A stretch of DNA of 34,820 nt from Promethearchaeota archaeon (GTDB taxonomy: Archaea > Asgardarchaeota > Lokiarchaeia > Sigyniarchaeales > SOKP01), in NCBI GenBank assembly GCA_020344955.1, contig CP070831.1, positions 155,056 to 189,875 of the forward strand. Reading direction: 5' to 3'. The position numbers were made by a program, and so were the translations under genes. Below the pieces are notes generated by a model, which worked only from the letters and a program-made list of their open reading frames with translations, was not told where the DNA came from and did no database searches. Each line of letters begins with the position of its first letter. Position 1 is the first letter of the stretch. Below, one piece after another: positions 24,886 through 34,476 of this stretch.

Positions 24886-25695
24886 ATGGAAAGATTTCTA
24901 GAAGGAAAAGGTGCTCTTATTACAGGAGGAGCTTCTGGTTTTGGTAAGGGAGTAGCTTTTGAATATGCAAAAAGAGGCGCAGATTTAGTCTTAGTTGATA
25001 TAAATGAAAATATGTTGGAAGAAACATCAAAATTGATTGAAACTGAAACAAAACAGAAGGTGATCCCTATTACATGTGATGTATCTCAAGCAAACCAAGT
25101 AAAAAAAATGTCAAAACAAGCTTTTGAAGAACTTGATAATATATTTATTCTATTTAATAATGCAGGAATAGGTCCAGGTTATGGAAAGGATATTTTAAAA
25201 GTTGATGAAAAAATTTGGAATTCTACTATCGATGTAAATCTTAAAGGTCAATGGTTAGTTTCCAAATTCATTTGTAGAAACATGAGAAAGCAATCATTTG
25301 AACCTTTAGCTGGAAAAGTAATTCATACCTCATCTGACATGGGGATGGTAGTTGATATAACCGTACCTGTATATTGCATAAGTAAAGCTGGGATAATCAC
25401 TCTAATGCAATTGCTTGCAAAAACCTTAGCGCCAAAAATAGCAGTTAATGCTATTTCTCCAGGATATCATGTCACAGGAATTTATGCAAATTCTGAGGAG
25501 ACAATGGTTAAAACTATGAAGATTGGAAATGTTAAGACTCCATTAAATCGAGTTGGAACTGTTGAAGATATTGTAAATATAGCATTATTCTTAGCTTCAT
25601 CAGCATCAAATTTCATAACTGGCCATAATTTCGTTATAGATGGGGGTATTGTTGAAGTTGGAGTACCTGCAAATTATTTGAAAACAGATTTTTAA
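24886..25695 (+). CDS. Short-chain dehydrogenase/reductase (SDR)
   Basis: 269 residues. A classical NAD(P)-dependent SDR: cofactor loop ITGGASGFGKG, acidic DINENM after the second strand (suggests NAD(H)), FNNAGIG, and active site Ser-Tyr163-x-x-x-Lys167 in VYCISKAG. The C-terminus has FITGHNFVIDGGI. The ATG at 24886 gives a standard SDR N-terminus and has GGTGA about ten bases upstream; a TTG at 24856 would add ten unlikely residues. The substrate is unknown. It is followed by a small membrane-protein gene and a thiamine-diphosphate enzyme gene on the same strand, though spacers over 100 bases argue against a tight operon. Confidence 0.9.
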   Translation: MERFLEGKGALITGGASGFGKGVAFEYAKRGADLVLVDINENMLEETSKLIETETKQKVIPITCDVSQANQVKKMSKQAFEELDNIFILFNNAGIGPGYGKDILKVDEKIWNSTIDVNLKGQWLVSKFICRNMRKQSFEPLAGKVIHTSSDMGMVVDITVPVYCISKAGIITLMQLLAKTLAPKIAVNAISPGYHVTGIYANSEETMVKTMKIGNVKTPLNRVGTVEDIVNIALFLASSASNFITGHNFVIDGGIVEVGVPANYLKTDF

Positions 25696-25806
25696 ATCGA
25701 TTTTTTTAATATTAAAAAGTTTAATTTTAGTAAAACTGAAATTTTATATATCTAAAAGAATCTTCTTTTAATTTAATAAAAAAATGTTTCTAATAAGGTG
25801 AAAAAG

Positions 25807-26205
25807 ATGATTGATATCTTTGTAGCAATTACTCAAATAATATGGGGATTCGGTATTATTGCTTTTTGGATATATTTTTTTCTTGTTGAGAACAAAAATC
25901 CAGAAAGAACAGAAGTATATCTCGTATTTGAAAAATCTTTTGTAATACCTGATATATGTTGGATAACAGTTTGTTATTTTATATCTGGTATTAGTTTAAT
26001 CATGAATCAACCTATTTGGGTCTTTTTTTCAATAGCAGGTGGTAGCGCAATGTTATTCCTGTTTCTCATGGATTTATCTTTTAATATACAGCAAGGTAAT
26101 TATAAAAAAGATAAGAGAAAAGAGAATTTGGGAGAGATAGTGATTAATATATTGTGTTTAATATTCGGCCCTTTATACATGATATTAGGCTTTTTAAGTC
26201 TCTAA
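25807..26205 (+). CDS. Small four-helix membrane protein, unknown function
   Basis: 132 residues with hydrophobic segments around residues 5-25 (FVAITQIIWGFGIIAFWIYF), 50-65, 70-90 (WVFFSIAGGSAMLFLFLM) and 108-130 (IVINILCLIFGPLYMILGFL), joined by short charged loops (NYKKDKRKEN). No family is recognised and no catalytic or transport motif is seen. The ATG at 25807 is preferred to the GTG three codons upstream because AAGGTG lies six bases before it. An 11-base T run follows the stop codon directly. Confidence 0.65.
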   Translation: MIDIFVAITQIIWGFGIIAFWIYFFLVENKNPERTEVYLVFEKSFVIPDICWITVCYFISGISLIMNQPIWVFFSIAGGSAMLFLFLMDLSFNIQQGNYKKDKRKENLGEIVINILCLIFGPLYMILGFLSL

Positions 26206-26216
26206 TTTTTTTTTTT
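26206..26216 (+). terminator. Oligo-T terminator
   Basis: Eleven consecutive Ts begin right after the stop codon of the small membrane protein. Archaeal RNA polymerase stops at such tracts without needing a hairpin. It separates this gene from the thiamine-diphosphate enzyme gene at 26323. Confidence 0.6.
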
Positions 26217-26322
26217 AATTTCTATTTTTCAGGAAATAATAAAGCTAGTCTTTATAAAAAGGGACATCTAAATTTATATTTATAATCCTAAAAATAAATC
26301 AAATAAATAGGAGGTTAGATTA

Positions 26323-28116
26323 ATGGTTAAAGTAAATGGAGCTCAATTAGTCGTTCGTGCCCTAGATAATCAAGGAGTAAGAGTTATTTTTACTCTTTGT
26401 GGAGACAATCGTATGATTTATCATTATTGTCAGGATCCTTCATGTACAGAAATGGGGATAGATATCATTGACTTTCGTCATGAACAAGCAACAGGTCATG
26501 CTGCAATGGGTTATTTTTTAGCTACTGGTGAAGTAGGAGTATGTTCCGTTCAATCTGGGCCAGGCATTACAGATCTTTTTCCTTCAATTCCTATTGCTTA
26601 TGACACGAGTATTCCACTCGTAGCTATCTGTTCAAGTACAGCTCTTATGGATTTTGAAAAATTAGCTCAAAATGAAATTGATGTTGTTCCTTCTTTTCGC
26701 CCTGTGACAAAATGGAGCGGATATTGTTATGAAACAGCTAGAATACCAGAATATATAAATATGGCTTTTAGAATTGCAACTACTGGTCGACCTGGTCCTG
26801 TTCTTTTACTCATTCCTTTTGATGTGTTAATAAAAGAATGTGATGACGAATTAGATATTGTCCAAAGATCTTTCAGACCAGTAGAAAAATTAAGAGCATT
26901 TTATGGTCCTTTTGGTAATATTGATGCTGTCAATAAAGGATTTGAATTGCTTCTGAACGCAAAAAATCCGTTAATTATTGCAGGAACCGGAACTGCTTTT
27001 TCTGATGCTTCATTAGAATTAAGAAAATTAGCTGAAATACTACAAATACCTGTAGGATTGTGGGGTTATGGATTAGGAGAGTTTCCACCAGATCATCCTT
27101 TATATTTTGGATTAGCTAACCCATTGGAAGGCCCTGGCACAGCATTACTTCAAACAGTAGATGTTGCTTTAATTTTAGGTTCAAGAATTACTGAATTAAT
27201 GAATTATGGTTATATGCCTTATTTTTCCGATGAAGCAAAATTAATCCAAGTAGATATTAAAGCTGAAGAAATAGGAAGAAATAGAGCAATTGATATTCCA
27301 ATTGTAGGAGATGTAAAAGGTGTTCTTACTCAAATGTTGAATATCTCTGAAGAAAAAGTGAAAAATCCAAGGCAACCAACTATTTGGGTCAAAGAAGTTC
27401 AAGAGTATCTTAAAAAATTCGAGGAACGTCTTGAAAAAGAAGGATCTATTGATAAAATTCCAATAAATCCACAACGATTAGTAAAGGAAATACGTGATTT
27501 TATGCCGAAGGATGGAATTATTATTTTGGATGGTGGAGATACAACAATATGGGGGTTGACCTATTTAAGATCTCATTTTCCTAAATCACTCTACTTCTCA
27601 GGTGGTCTAGGAATTCAGCATCTTGGTGGTGGTGTTCCCATGGCTGTTGCTACAAAATATGTCTATCCTGAAAAAAAAGTGCTTGTCCTAACTGGTGATG
27701 GTTCATTTCTGTTTAATGGAAAAGAAATTGAGACAGCTCGTAGATTTAATTTACCATTTGTTGTAGTTATAAGTAATGATAGACTCTGGGGCATGGTTGC
27801 AAGAGGACAAAAGATGTCTCATGGAAAGAGATTTTTTGGTTTAGGAAGTTCATTAAGCAATGAGACCCGTTATGATAAATATGCAGAAGCATTTCAATGT
27901 TATGGCGAATTAGTAACAGATCCTAATGAAATTCGTCCTGCCTTACAACGAGCTTTTGATTCTAACCTGCCATCTGTAATTGATGTACGCATTAATCCAA
28001 AAATAAATTCTATATTCAATTATCTTGCCAGAGAAGGTTATAATCCAGACAGTTGGGAACGAAAAGTCAAGAAAAAAGCGGAGATTGTACTTGAAGTACC
28101 ACAGACGAAGAATTAA
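26323..28116 (+). CDS. Thiamine-diphosphate-dependent enzyme, acetolactate synthase-like
   Basis: 597 residues in the three-domain layout of acetolactate synthase, oxalyl-CoA decarboxylase and related enzymes. Catalytic Glu54 lies in DFRHEQATGHAA. The central domain starts near PLIIAGTGTAF. The C-terminal cofactor motif is GDGSFLFNGKEIETARRF followed by VISND (GDG to N). AGGAGGTT precedes the ATG. No regulatory small subunit (ilvN) is adjacent and no other branched-chain gene is seen, so a catabolic or specialised 2-oxoacid decarboxylase/ligase is as likely as a biosynthetic enzyme. The start of the conserved N-terminus (VNGAQLVVRALDNQGV) confirms the start codon. Confidence 0.85.
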   Translation: MVKVNGAQLVVRALDNQGVRVIFTLCGDNRMIYHYCQDPSCTEMGIDIIDFRHEQATGHAAMGYFLATGEVGVCSVQSGPGITDLFPSIPIAYDTSIPLVAICSSTALMDFEKLAQNEIDVVPSFRPVTKWSGYCYETARIPEYINMAFRIATTGRPGPVLLLIPFDVLIKECDDELDIVQRSFRPVEKLRAFYGPFGNIDAVNKGFELLLNAKNPLIIAGTGTAFSDASLELRKLAEILQIPVGLWGYGLGEFPPDHPLYFGLANPLEGPGTALLQTVDVALILGSRITELMNYGYMPYFSDEAKLIQVDIKAEEIGRNRAIDIPIVGDVKGVLTQMLNISEEKVKNPRQPTIWVKEVQEYLKKFEERLEKEGSIDKIPINPQRLVKEIRDFMPKDGIIILDGGDTTIWGLTYLRSHFPKSLYFSGGLGIQHLGGGVPMAVATKYVYPEKKVLVLTGDGSFLFNGKEIETARRFNLPFVVVISNDRLWGMVARGQKMSHGKRFFGLGSSLSNETRYDKYAEAFQCYGELVTDPNEIRPALQRAFDSNLPSVIDVRINPKINSIFNYLAREGYNPDSWERKVKKKAEIVLEVPQTKN

Positions 28117-28168
28117 ATTATTGATATAAATATTCAAATTAATTTAATATAATTATAAACAAGATTTC

Positions 28169-28786
28169 CTACTTTTGTAGAAAAATGTATCTTAATCTAT
28201 GAGTATGCAACCCACCATGACTCTCAGTTTCTTCGATAATACCTGTTTCAATTACAGAAAAGGTTTTGAAATGGTCTAACAAATCTCGTTCTGTAAAATA
28301 ATGAGTAGGTCGGTAAAGTTTACTTTCAAAGGTGTTTTCCTCTATTTTAGCCCCTCTTCCAAAACTACTCTCTTGCTCAGAAAAAACAGTGAAAAATGCT
28401 AATCCCCCCTCTCTAAGTTGGTTATAACATTTTTCTATAAATAAGCCCCTTTCGTTTCTAAGTAATAAGTGTAGAAAACTATGGCAAAATATTGCATCAT
28501 ATCTTTCATCATTAAATGGCATATTTAGAACAGAACCTAGGATTAATTTGGAATCCGAATCAAATCCTTTAGCTATATTCATTGCTGTTTCAGAAATTTC
28601 AATACCAGTAACTTCATACTCATTTTTCGAAAAAAACTTTGTATGTCGTCCATAGCCTGATCCAGGGATTAGAATTTTAATAATATCATATTTTTTAAAC
28701 AGCTTAAGAGCGTAAAGTGCTGTTTTACTAGGCTCAGTTCCCCAAATTTTTCCATTATCTAGGTATCTATTATTCCAATATTCCAT
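28169..28786 (-). CDS. Class I SAM-dependent methyltransferase
   Basis: 205 residues: N-terminal EYWNNRYLDNGKIWGTEPS, motif I ILIPGSGYGRHTKFF, then VTGIEISETAMNIAK, LGSVLNMPF and IFCHSFLHLL. The C-terminus has HGGLHTHRLRYIF. This resembles small TehB-like or thiopurine-type methyltransferases; the acceptor is unknown. Its promoter looks leaderless, with a TATA-like box about 23 bases before the ATG. It diverges from the AcoX-like gene. Confidence 0.85.
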   Translation of the reverse strand: MEYWNNRYLDNGKIWGTEPSKTALYALKLFKKYDIIKILIPGSGYGRHTKFFSKNEYEVTGIEISETAMNIAKGFDSDSKLILGSVLNMPFNDERYDAIFCHSFLHLLLRNERGLFIEKCYNQLREGGLAFFTVFSEQESSFGRGAKIEENTFESKLYRPTHYFTERDLLDHFKTFSVIETGIIEETESHGGLHTHRLRYIFLQK

Positions 28787-28803
28787 AAATGTTTAAAATT
28801 AGT

Positions 28804-28814
28804 TAAATTAAAAG
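28804..28814 (-). promoter_or_regulatory. TATA box at leaderless distance from the methyltransferase start
   Basis: On the minus strand CTTTTAATTTA is centred about 23 bases before the ATG at 28786, with no ribosome-binding site between. It lies in the 115-base divergent spacer shared with the AcoX-like gene. Confidence 0.45.
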
Positions 28815-28901
28815 ATTTAATTGTTTAAAAAAATATATTTTAATGAATATTTAAAATTCATTTAAAGGATTAAAGGTAAAAATAAGGATTAATTTAAAAT
28901 T

Positions 28902-30026
28902 GTGAAAGAACACAAGAACATTTTAACAAAAATTGGTTTAATTGTTAACCCAATTGCAGGAATGGGTGGTAGTGTAGGATTAAAAGGAACAGACGGGGAT
29001 ATATATCAAGAAGCTGTAAAAAGGGGTGCCACACCTGTAACACCTAAAAGAGTAAGGGAATTTTTCTCTCAAATTAAAAAAAAAGAAGATATATTTTTCC
29101 TTGTAGCACCAAGCATAATGGGCGCGAGTTATATTAAAGATATGGGATTCCAATTCGAAATTATTGGAGAAATAAGTGAATCTACAACTCCTGAGGATAC
29201 TATAAGAATTGTAAAAAAGATGATTGAAAAAACAATTGAATTATTAGTATTCTGTGGAGGAGATGGAACCGCTAGAGATATATATGATGCAATCGGATTA
29301 AATAAACCAGTTGTTGCAATTCCAGCCGGAGTAAAAATGTTTAGTTCTGTTTTTTCTCTTAATCCTAGAGCAGCAGCTCAGATTATAGATAAATTTATAG
29401 AAGGCGTTATTGAAACACAAGAACAAGAGGTATTGGATATTAATGAAGAACTTGTAAGAGATGATATATTGGAATCGCGTTTATATGGATATCTAAAAGT
29501 ACCAAAAATCCTAAATCTTATCCAATCGAGTAAAGCAGGGTCACAAATGGGAAGAACGATTGAGGAAAACAAACAAGAAATTGCTCAATTTATAATAGAA
29601 ACAATGAGTTCTGATATTTTATATTTATTAGGCCCTGGAACAACAATTAAAACTATCATGGATAATTTAAAGCTGCCTAAAACACTCCTAGGAATAGATG
29701 CCACGTATAATAAAAAAATGGTTGGAAAAGACATAAATGAAGAAGATATTCTTAAACTTTTAGAGAGATATAATAATGCTCAAATTGTTATATCACCCAT
29801 CGGAGGCCAAGGGTTTGTTTTTGGCAGAGGAAATAAACAATTCACTTCAAAAATTCTTCAGATAATAGGGAAAAATAATGTGAAAATTATTGCAACCCAA
29901 CAAAAAATGAAAGATTTAGATTGTTTAAGGGTTGATACAGGAGATATTGAGATAGACAATATGTTTAAAGGTTTTGCTAAAGTAATTACTGGATATAAAG
30001 AAGAACTAATAGTTAAAATAGAATAA
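28902..30026 (+). CDS. ATP-NAD kinase-fold protein, AcoX-like
   Basis: 374 residues from a GTG start. The N-terminus IGLIVNPIAGMGGSVGLKGTDG and the phosphate-binding loop FCGGDGTARDIYDAIG identify the NAD-kinase superfamily, in the branch annotated as ATP-NAD kinase/AcoX. AcoX proteins occur in bacterial acetoin-degradation operons, but their reaction is not settled. Later motifs LYLLGPGTTIKTIMD and ISPIGGQGFVFGRGNKQ are usual for this branch. The gene stands between a methyltransferase and a 3-hydroxyacyl-CoA dehydrogenase with no acetoin dehydrogenase genes nearby, so a nucleotide- or sugar-phosphorylating role is as plausible as acetoin metabolism. The GTG is used because the conserved core starts only 11 residues later. 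Confidence 0.83.
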   Translation: MKEHKNILTKIGLIVNPIAGMGGSVGLKGTDGDIYQEAVKRGATPVTPKRVREFFSQIKKKEDIFFLVAPSIMGASYIKDMGFQFEIIGEISESTTPEDTIRIVKKMIEKTIELLVFCGGDGTARDIYDAIGLNKPVVAIPAGVKMFSSVFSLNPRAAAQIIDKFIEGVIETQEQEVLDINEELVRDDILESRLYGYLKVPKILNLIQSSKAGSQMGRTIEENKQEIAQFIIETMSSDILYLLGPGTTIKTIMDNLKLPKTLLGIDATYNKKMVGKDINEEDILKLLERYNNAQIVISPIGGQGFVFGRGNKQFTSKILQIIGKNNVKIIATQQKMKDLDCLRVDTGDIEIDNMFKGFAKVITGYKEELIVKIE

Positions 30027-30048
30027 TCTATTATAGATATTTTTTACT

Positions 30049-30996
30049 TTATAAAGGTTCAAAAGCATTAATTTTTTCAAGAAGATCTAATACTTTAATA
30101 CAATTTTTATCTCTTTTTTTAAAAAGTTCTAATTCATCACGATTGTGATAATCATAAAAACCTTTACCTGTCCTGACACCAAGATGTCCTTGTTTTACCA
30201 AGTTTTCAACTTGAGGATATCTTTTATTCATTTTGTATTCTTTTTGTTTGTCTAAAATTAATTCAAGTCCAGTAAAATCTTGAGACTGTACAACTCCTTG
30301 TACGGGAAATCTTACACCAATGATCGTTTTTACAGCAAAATCAATTTGTTCTGGAGTAGCCCACCCTTTTTGAAGCATTTCATAGACCTGAACAAAAATA
30401 ACTCTCTGAATTCGATTAATTATAAAACTTTCTACATACTCCTTCATAACAAGTGGTTTTTTCCCAAGCTTTTCCATTAATCCAACTGACACATCAATAA
30501 CTTCTTTAGACGTTTTTGATCCAGGAACTATTTCAACTAAAGGTAATATATAAGCTGGACAGAACCAGTGATGTATAATTAATCGTTCAGGGTTTTGTAC
30601 ATCCACAATTTCAAATATATTTAATCCAGATGTATTACTTGCTAAAATTGTATCTTCTCTACAATTCTGATTTAATTCTTCAAAAAGTTCCTCTTTTATA
30701 TTAGCTACTTCATTGACGGCTTCAACTACAAGATCAGCTTTTTGAGCAGAACTTTCTAGATCAGATGTAAAATTAATTTTATTTAAAATAGGTGGAAGAT
30801 CCTTGCTTGTTATCTTTTCTAACTCTATTAACAGACTTAAATTAGATTTTATTAACTTATTAGCACGTTCTAGTGCCTTTAGATTTTTATCGACTAAGTC
30901 AACCCTGAATCCATGTTGGGCGTAAACTTGTGCTATAGCGTGACCCATAGTACCTGCCCCCACAACTACAATATGCTCTATTTCATCTAAATTCAT
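30049..30996 (-). CDS. 3-hydroxyacyl-CoA dehydrogenase family protein
   Basis: 315 residues from the ATG at 30996 (a TTG three codons upstream is possible). NAD-binding loop VVVGAGTMGHAIAQVYAQHG at residues 10-29 followed by VDLVDKN, then VVEAVNE, ASNTSGL, the catalytic-His region IIHHWFCPAYILPLVEIVPG, and the C-terminal GKGFYDYHN. It oxidises a 3-hydroxyacyl-CoA or a related 3-hydroxyacid. In this organism it could act on the acetoacetyl-CoA that the lysine route would produce, converting it to 3-hydroxybutyryl-CoA. WFCP where butyryl-type enzymes have FFNP suggests another acyl or hydroxyacid substrate. It converges with the AcoX-like gene, 22 bases apart. Confidence 0.85.
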   Translation of the reverse strand: MNLDEIEHIVVVGAGTMGHAIAQVYAQHGFRVDLVDKNLKALERANKLIKSNLSLLIELEKITSKDLPPILNKINFTSDLESSAQKADLVVEAVNEVANIKEELFEELNQNCREDTILASNTSGLNIFEIVDVQNPERLIIHHWFCPAYILPLVEIVPGSKTSKEVIDVSVGLMEKLGKKPLVMKEYVESFIINRIQRVIFVQVYEMLQKGWATPEQIDFAVKTIIGVRFPVQGVVQSQDFTGLELILDKQKEYKMNKRYPQVENLVKQGHLGVRTGKGFYDYHNRDELELFKKRDKNCIKVLDLLEKINAFEPL

Positions 30997-31106
30997 AAAC
31001 ACCAAATTTGAATTTATAATTGAATATATTCATTTTTAAGTAATTATAAAAAAGTATGTCCAAATTTTAAATTTTAAGAAGAGGGAGATTAAATTCAATT
31101 AAAGAA

Positions 31107-32990
31107 TTATTTGATTATATTTAATTCTCTTAATTTATCTTCGGAAGGATTCCCAGTTTCCCAATCCCAGTCTCTAAGTTTATAATAAGTTTTCAAATTT
31201 TCTTCTAAGTCTAATTTCACATGAACAGTTTTACCTGATTTTAATTCCTGTTTCAAGATTCCTGGTAACCTATCATCTTCTCTTGTAATTCCTAATTTGC
31301 AGTTGATTAATCGTTTAATGTTATTAATTCTTTCTCCCATTTTCAAAATTGATTTATTATCATAATTAAAACCTGTAGAAGCGTTTATATGTCCAACTAT
31401 ATGTTCTAAACTAAGAACAATAAAATCACAATCAACAGCTGAGTCATCTATGGCTCTTATATCTTGTAAGGCTATAACACCTTTTTCTCTACCTTTAATT
31501 AAAGGCCTACTCTTACCAATTTTCACACGTAAATCAGGGTAGGAAACAGTAGTTATTTCTACACTATACCAATCACATTTTTGGTTATTTGCACCAACAC
31601 AAGAGGTGATATAACTTAAAGCCTGTCCTGCAAAAGCTCTAGGATCATGCATAGGAATTTCTAAACCTTTAACATGGGCAGCTAATTCTGGATCTACTCC
31701 AAGCTTTTTAGCCATTAACCTTACTCCCTCAGATAATAAAGTTCCAATTCCCTCTTTTTTTGCAATTTTCTCAATAAATTTTAATATTAAATCACCATTA
31801 CCCCATCTTATCTCTTCGAGATTGATATCTTGAGATAACGTTGCTATTTTATCAGTATTAATATTATTTTCAACTAAATATATCAAAAAGGCTATACACA
31901 CTCCACTTGAAATCGTGTCTATACCATAGATATTACAAGAATGGTTTGCTAATATTACACTCTTCGAATCAAATACACCGCATAAAGGTCCTAAAGCAGC
32001 AACTGATTCATATTCAGGACCATCAACTCTTATTTCTTCACCGTTATTCTCAATAATCGTTTGTTTGCCACATCTCATAGTACAGCCAGCACATCCATAA
32101 TCTAAAACAGGATATAACTCTCTTAGAGTTTTTCCTGTTAATTTTTCAGCTGGGAATTCAGTTTCAGTGAAATAATATGCCGGAGTATCTCCAAGAGCCA
32201 TTCCAATATCAAGATAACAATTGGTACCATATAAACTATATAGAAGTGGTGTTGTTGATTTAAGAAGATTTCCTCTTTTTGAATTCTTATCTTGCTTTAT
32301 TAACTCTTTACCCACATTTGGATTAGCTAATTCAACTTTCTCAGTCCCGTGAATAGCAATTGCTTTCAAATTCTTTGACCCCATCAAAGCCCCTAAACCA
32401 CATCGCCCAATTGCTCTTCCTTCATCGTTAATAATCCCTGCGTATTTTACTAGATTTTCTCCACCTATTCCAATAACAGCAACTCTAATTTTATCAATGT
32501 TTAACTCAGACTTAATTAATGACTGAGTTTCGTAGGTATTCTTCCCCCATAAATTATTTGCATCTTTAAATTCAAATGTTTGGTCATGAATGTAGAGATA
32601 TATTGGATCTTTAGATTTTCCGGTGATAACTATTGCATCATATCCACAATTCCTAAGAGAAATACAAAAGAATCCTCCTGATGTTCCTTCTCCCCAAATT
32701 CCAGTAAGTGGTGATATACCAGTTACAGAATATCTACCTGAGGAGGGTCTTATTGTCCCTGTTATGGGTCCAGTAGCAAAAATTAGTGGATTTTTTTCTG
32801 AGAATGGATCATTTTTCAAAACATCATAATCTTCTTCGAGTAATAAATCATATGTTAGCTTAGCGCTTAATCCTGTACCACCAAGATATTCTTTTGCAAT
32901 CTGTATTTCTAAATCTTTTATTTCAACTTTTTGATTATTTAAATTAACATAAGCAATTTTTCCATTATATCCATATTGTGGTTTTTCCAT
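31107..32990 (-). CDS. Aldehyde:ferredoxin oxidoreductase family protein
   Basis: 627 residues, the usual AOR length. A tungsten-pterin enzyme that oxidises an aldehyde to the acid and reduces ferredoxin, or runs in reverse. The N-terminal domain shows KIAYVNLNNQKVEI and YLGGTGLSAKL. The pterin region has TGPITGTIRPSSGRYSVTG and WGEGTSGGFF. The [4Fe-4S] ligands are in DYGCAGCTMRCGKQ, with a later Cys in the SCVGANNQKCDWY stretch. A GAGGAGC site lies just before the ATG, and the gene follows the iron alcohol dehydrogenase by 21 bases, so the two are one operon. In amino-acid fermenters AORs oxidise aldehydes derived from 2-oxoacids. Confidence 0.93.
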   Translation of the reverse strand: MEKPQYGYNGKIAYVNLNNQKVEIKDLEIQIAKEYLGGTGLSAKLTYDLLLEEDYDVLKNDPFSEKNPLIFATGPITGTIRPSSGRYSVTGISPLTGIWGEGTSGGFFCISLRNCGYDAIVITGKSKDPIYLYIHDQTFEFKDANNLWGKNTYETQSLIKSELNIDKIRVAVIGIGGENLVKYAGIINDEGRAIGRCGLGALMGSKNLKAIAIHGTEKVELANPNVGKELIKQDKNSKRGNLLKSTTPLLYSLYGTNCYLDIGMALGDTPAYYFTETEFPAEKLTGKTLRELYPVLDYGCAGCTMRCGKQTIIENNGEEIRVDGPEYESVAALGPLCGVFDSKSVILANHSCNIYGIDTISSGVCIAFLIYLVENNINTDKIATLSQDINLEEIRWGNGDLILKFIEKIAKKEGIGTLLSEGVRLMAKKLGVDPELAAHVKGLEIPMHDPRAFAGQALSYITSCVGANNQKCDWYSVEITTVSYPDLRVKIGKSRPLIKGREKGVIALQDIRAIDDSAVDCDFIVLSLEHIVGHINASTGFNYDNKSILKMGERINNIKRLINCKLGITREDDRLPGILKQELKSGKTVHVKLDLEENLKTYYKLRDWDWETGNPSEDKLRELNIIK

Positions 32991-33011
32991 ATTTTGCTCC
33001 TCGTATTTCTA

Positions 33012-34298
33012 TTAGAAATCTATAAAGCTACCATCCCAAGCATATTCAAATATTTTCTTATATAATTCTTCATTGATTGGACGGTATGTTGTTAGCGTAA
33101 CTGCATCATTCATAGCATAATTTGCTAAATTATCAATGTTTTTAAAATAATTTTTTTTTTCTATTTTTGGTCCTATAATATTCTTAACACATGTAGGTCC
33201 ATCAACTGAATGTATAAAATTCTTAATCGATTGAATCAATTCAATTAATAAACTTTCTCTCTTTTTATTTTCAGTTTCAATTCCAAAGATAGGACATAAT
33301 TGCATCCATTTATCAGTAACTTTTGCCTTAAAAGCAATTCCATATGGCAAAAACAAACTGACAGCAATACCATGATGGATATTAAAAATTTTTCCAAAAC
33401 TATGCCCTAATGCATGATTTATTCCAGGAGCTTGGTTTCCATATGAACCAAAGGCTGCTAATGTCGAAGCTGCTTGCATATGACTTCGAGCCTCTAAATC
33501 TTTTCCACCGTATTTATAAGATCTAGGAAGATATTTCACAATTTCCTCAATACACGCTTTATTCATTGCGTCAAAATAAGGATTACCCCAATTTGTTGTG
33601 AAAGATCCTATCGCGTGTGCTAATGCGTCCAATCCTGTAGCCTTTGTTAAAAAGGGTGGTAAGTCTTTTACAAAGTCTGAATCTAATATAGTGATATCAG
33701 CTAGCAATTCCTCATGTACGACCTCTATCTTTTTTGGGGGATCTCTTGAATTATCAGTTATTAAAGCAGCTGTAGCAACTTCGGATCCAGTTCCTGTTGT
33801 AGTTGGAATAGCAATTAAATATTTAATTTTTTTCCGTAAACCTAGGGCTGCTCCAATACTCGGTAAAATCATAAAAAGATTTTGATCAGGTCTTTCGTAC
33901 CTTACTAAAATCATCTTAGCTGTATCCATTACACTCCCTCCTCCAATAGCAATTATAATTTTTGGTTTAAATCCTTCACATACTTTTGCTCCTTCATCGA
34001 TAGTTGATATAGGAACTTCTGGCAAAACACCAGACCAAATTTTATATTCCATATTAATTAATTGAAGGTAATCATCTATATATTTCACAAATCTCTCAGT
34101 AAATGAATCAGTAATGATTAAAGCTCTTCTCTCCTCTTTTTCTAAAACTGCTTCTAAGTATCGTGTAACTTTTAATAGTGCTGATTTACCAGTATATATT
34201 CTTGATAAAAAAAAATTAGTCTCCAATCCTCTTACAGCTCTAGCTCCCAAAATTGGCATCAGATCTTTAATAATTTGAGACTCATACCAAGTAGGCAT
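33012..34298 (-). CDS. Iron-containing alcohol dehydrogenase
   Basis: 428 residues of the group III Fe-dependent alcohol dehydrogenase family; it interconverts an alcohol and an aldehyde with NAD(P)H. The nucleotide loop is AIGGGSVMDTAKMI. Metal ligands are in the segments DALAHAIGSF and INHALGHSFGKIFNIHHG (Asp and three His, spaced as in the family). AAATTTGTGSE-like phosphate contacts appear as IPTTTGTGSEVATAA. A GAAAGGGG ribosome-binding site precedes the ATG. It is co-transcribed with the AOR gene 21 bases downstream. Together they can shuttle acid, aldehyde and alcohol, disposing of or recovering reducing power. Confidence 0.93.
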   Translation of the reverse strand: MPTWYESQIIKDLMPILGARAVRGLETNFFLSRIYTGKSALLKVTRYLEAVLEKEERRALIITDSFTERFVKYIDDYLQLINMEYKIWSGVLPEVPISTIDEGAKVCEGFKPKIIIAIGGGSVMDTAKMILVRYERPDQNLFMILPSIGAALGLRKKIKYLIAIPTTTGTGSEVATAALITDNSRDPPKKIEVVHEELLADITILDSDFVKDLPPFLTKATGLDALAHAIGSFTTNWGNPYFDAMNKACIEEIVKYLPRSYKYGGKDLEARSHMQAASTLAAFGSYGNQAPGINHALGHSFGKIFNIHHGIAVSLFLPYGIAFKAKVTDKWMQLCPIFGIETENKKRESLLIELIQSIKNFIHSVDGPTCVKNIIGPKIEKKNYFKNIDNLANYAMNDAVTLTTYRPINEELYKKIFEYAWDGSFIDF

Positions 34299-34476
34299 CT
34301 TATATTATCCCCTTTCTAATTTGTAAATTAAATATTTCTAGATCAATAGATATTAAAGGCAGATTCAATAAAAAAACATTTTTAATTCATTTTCTAATAG
34401 TATCCTAAATACAAAAAACATAAATAAAAAATCCTACCTATACAATTGAATGAAAAATTACGTTGTGAGAGGAAAA

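Noticed and set aside
28787-28901. Short AT-rich repeats as a possible small RNA or origin
   Set aside because: The A/T tracts are no more structured than in other spacers, and there is no phased repeat or clear stem.
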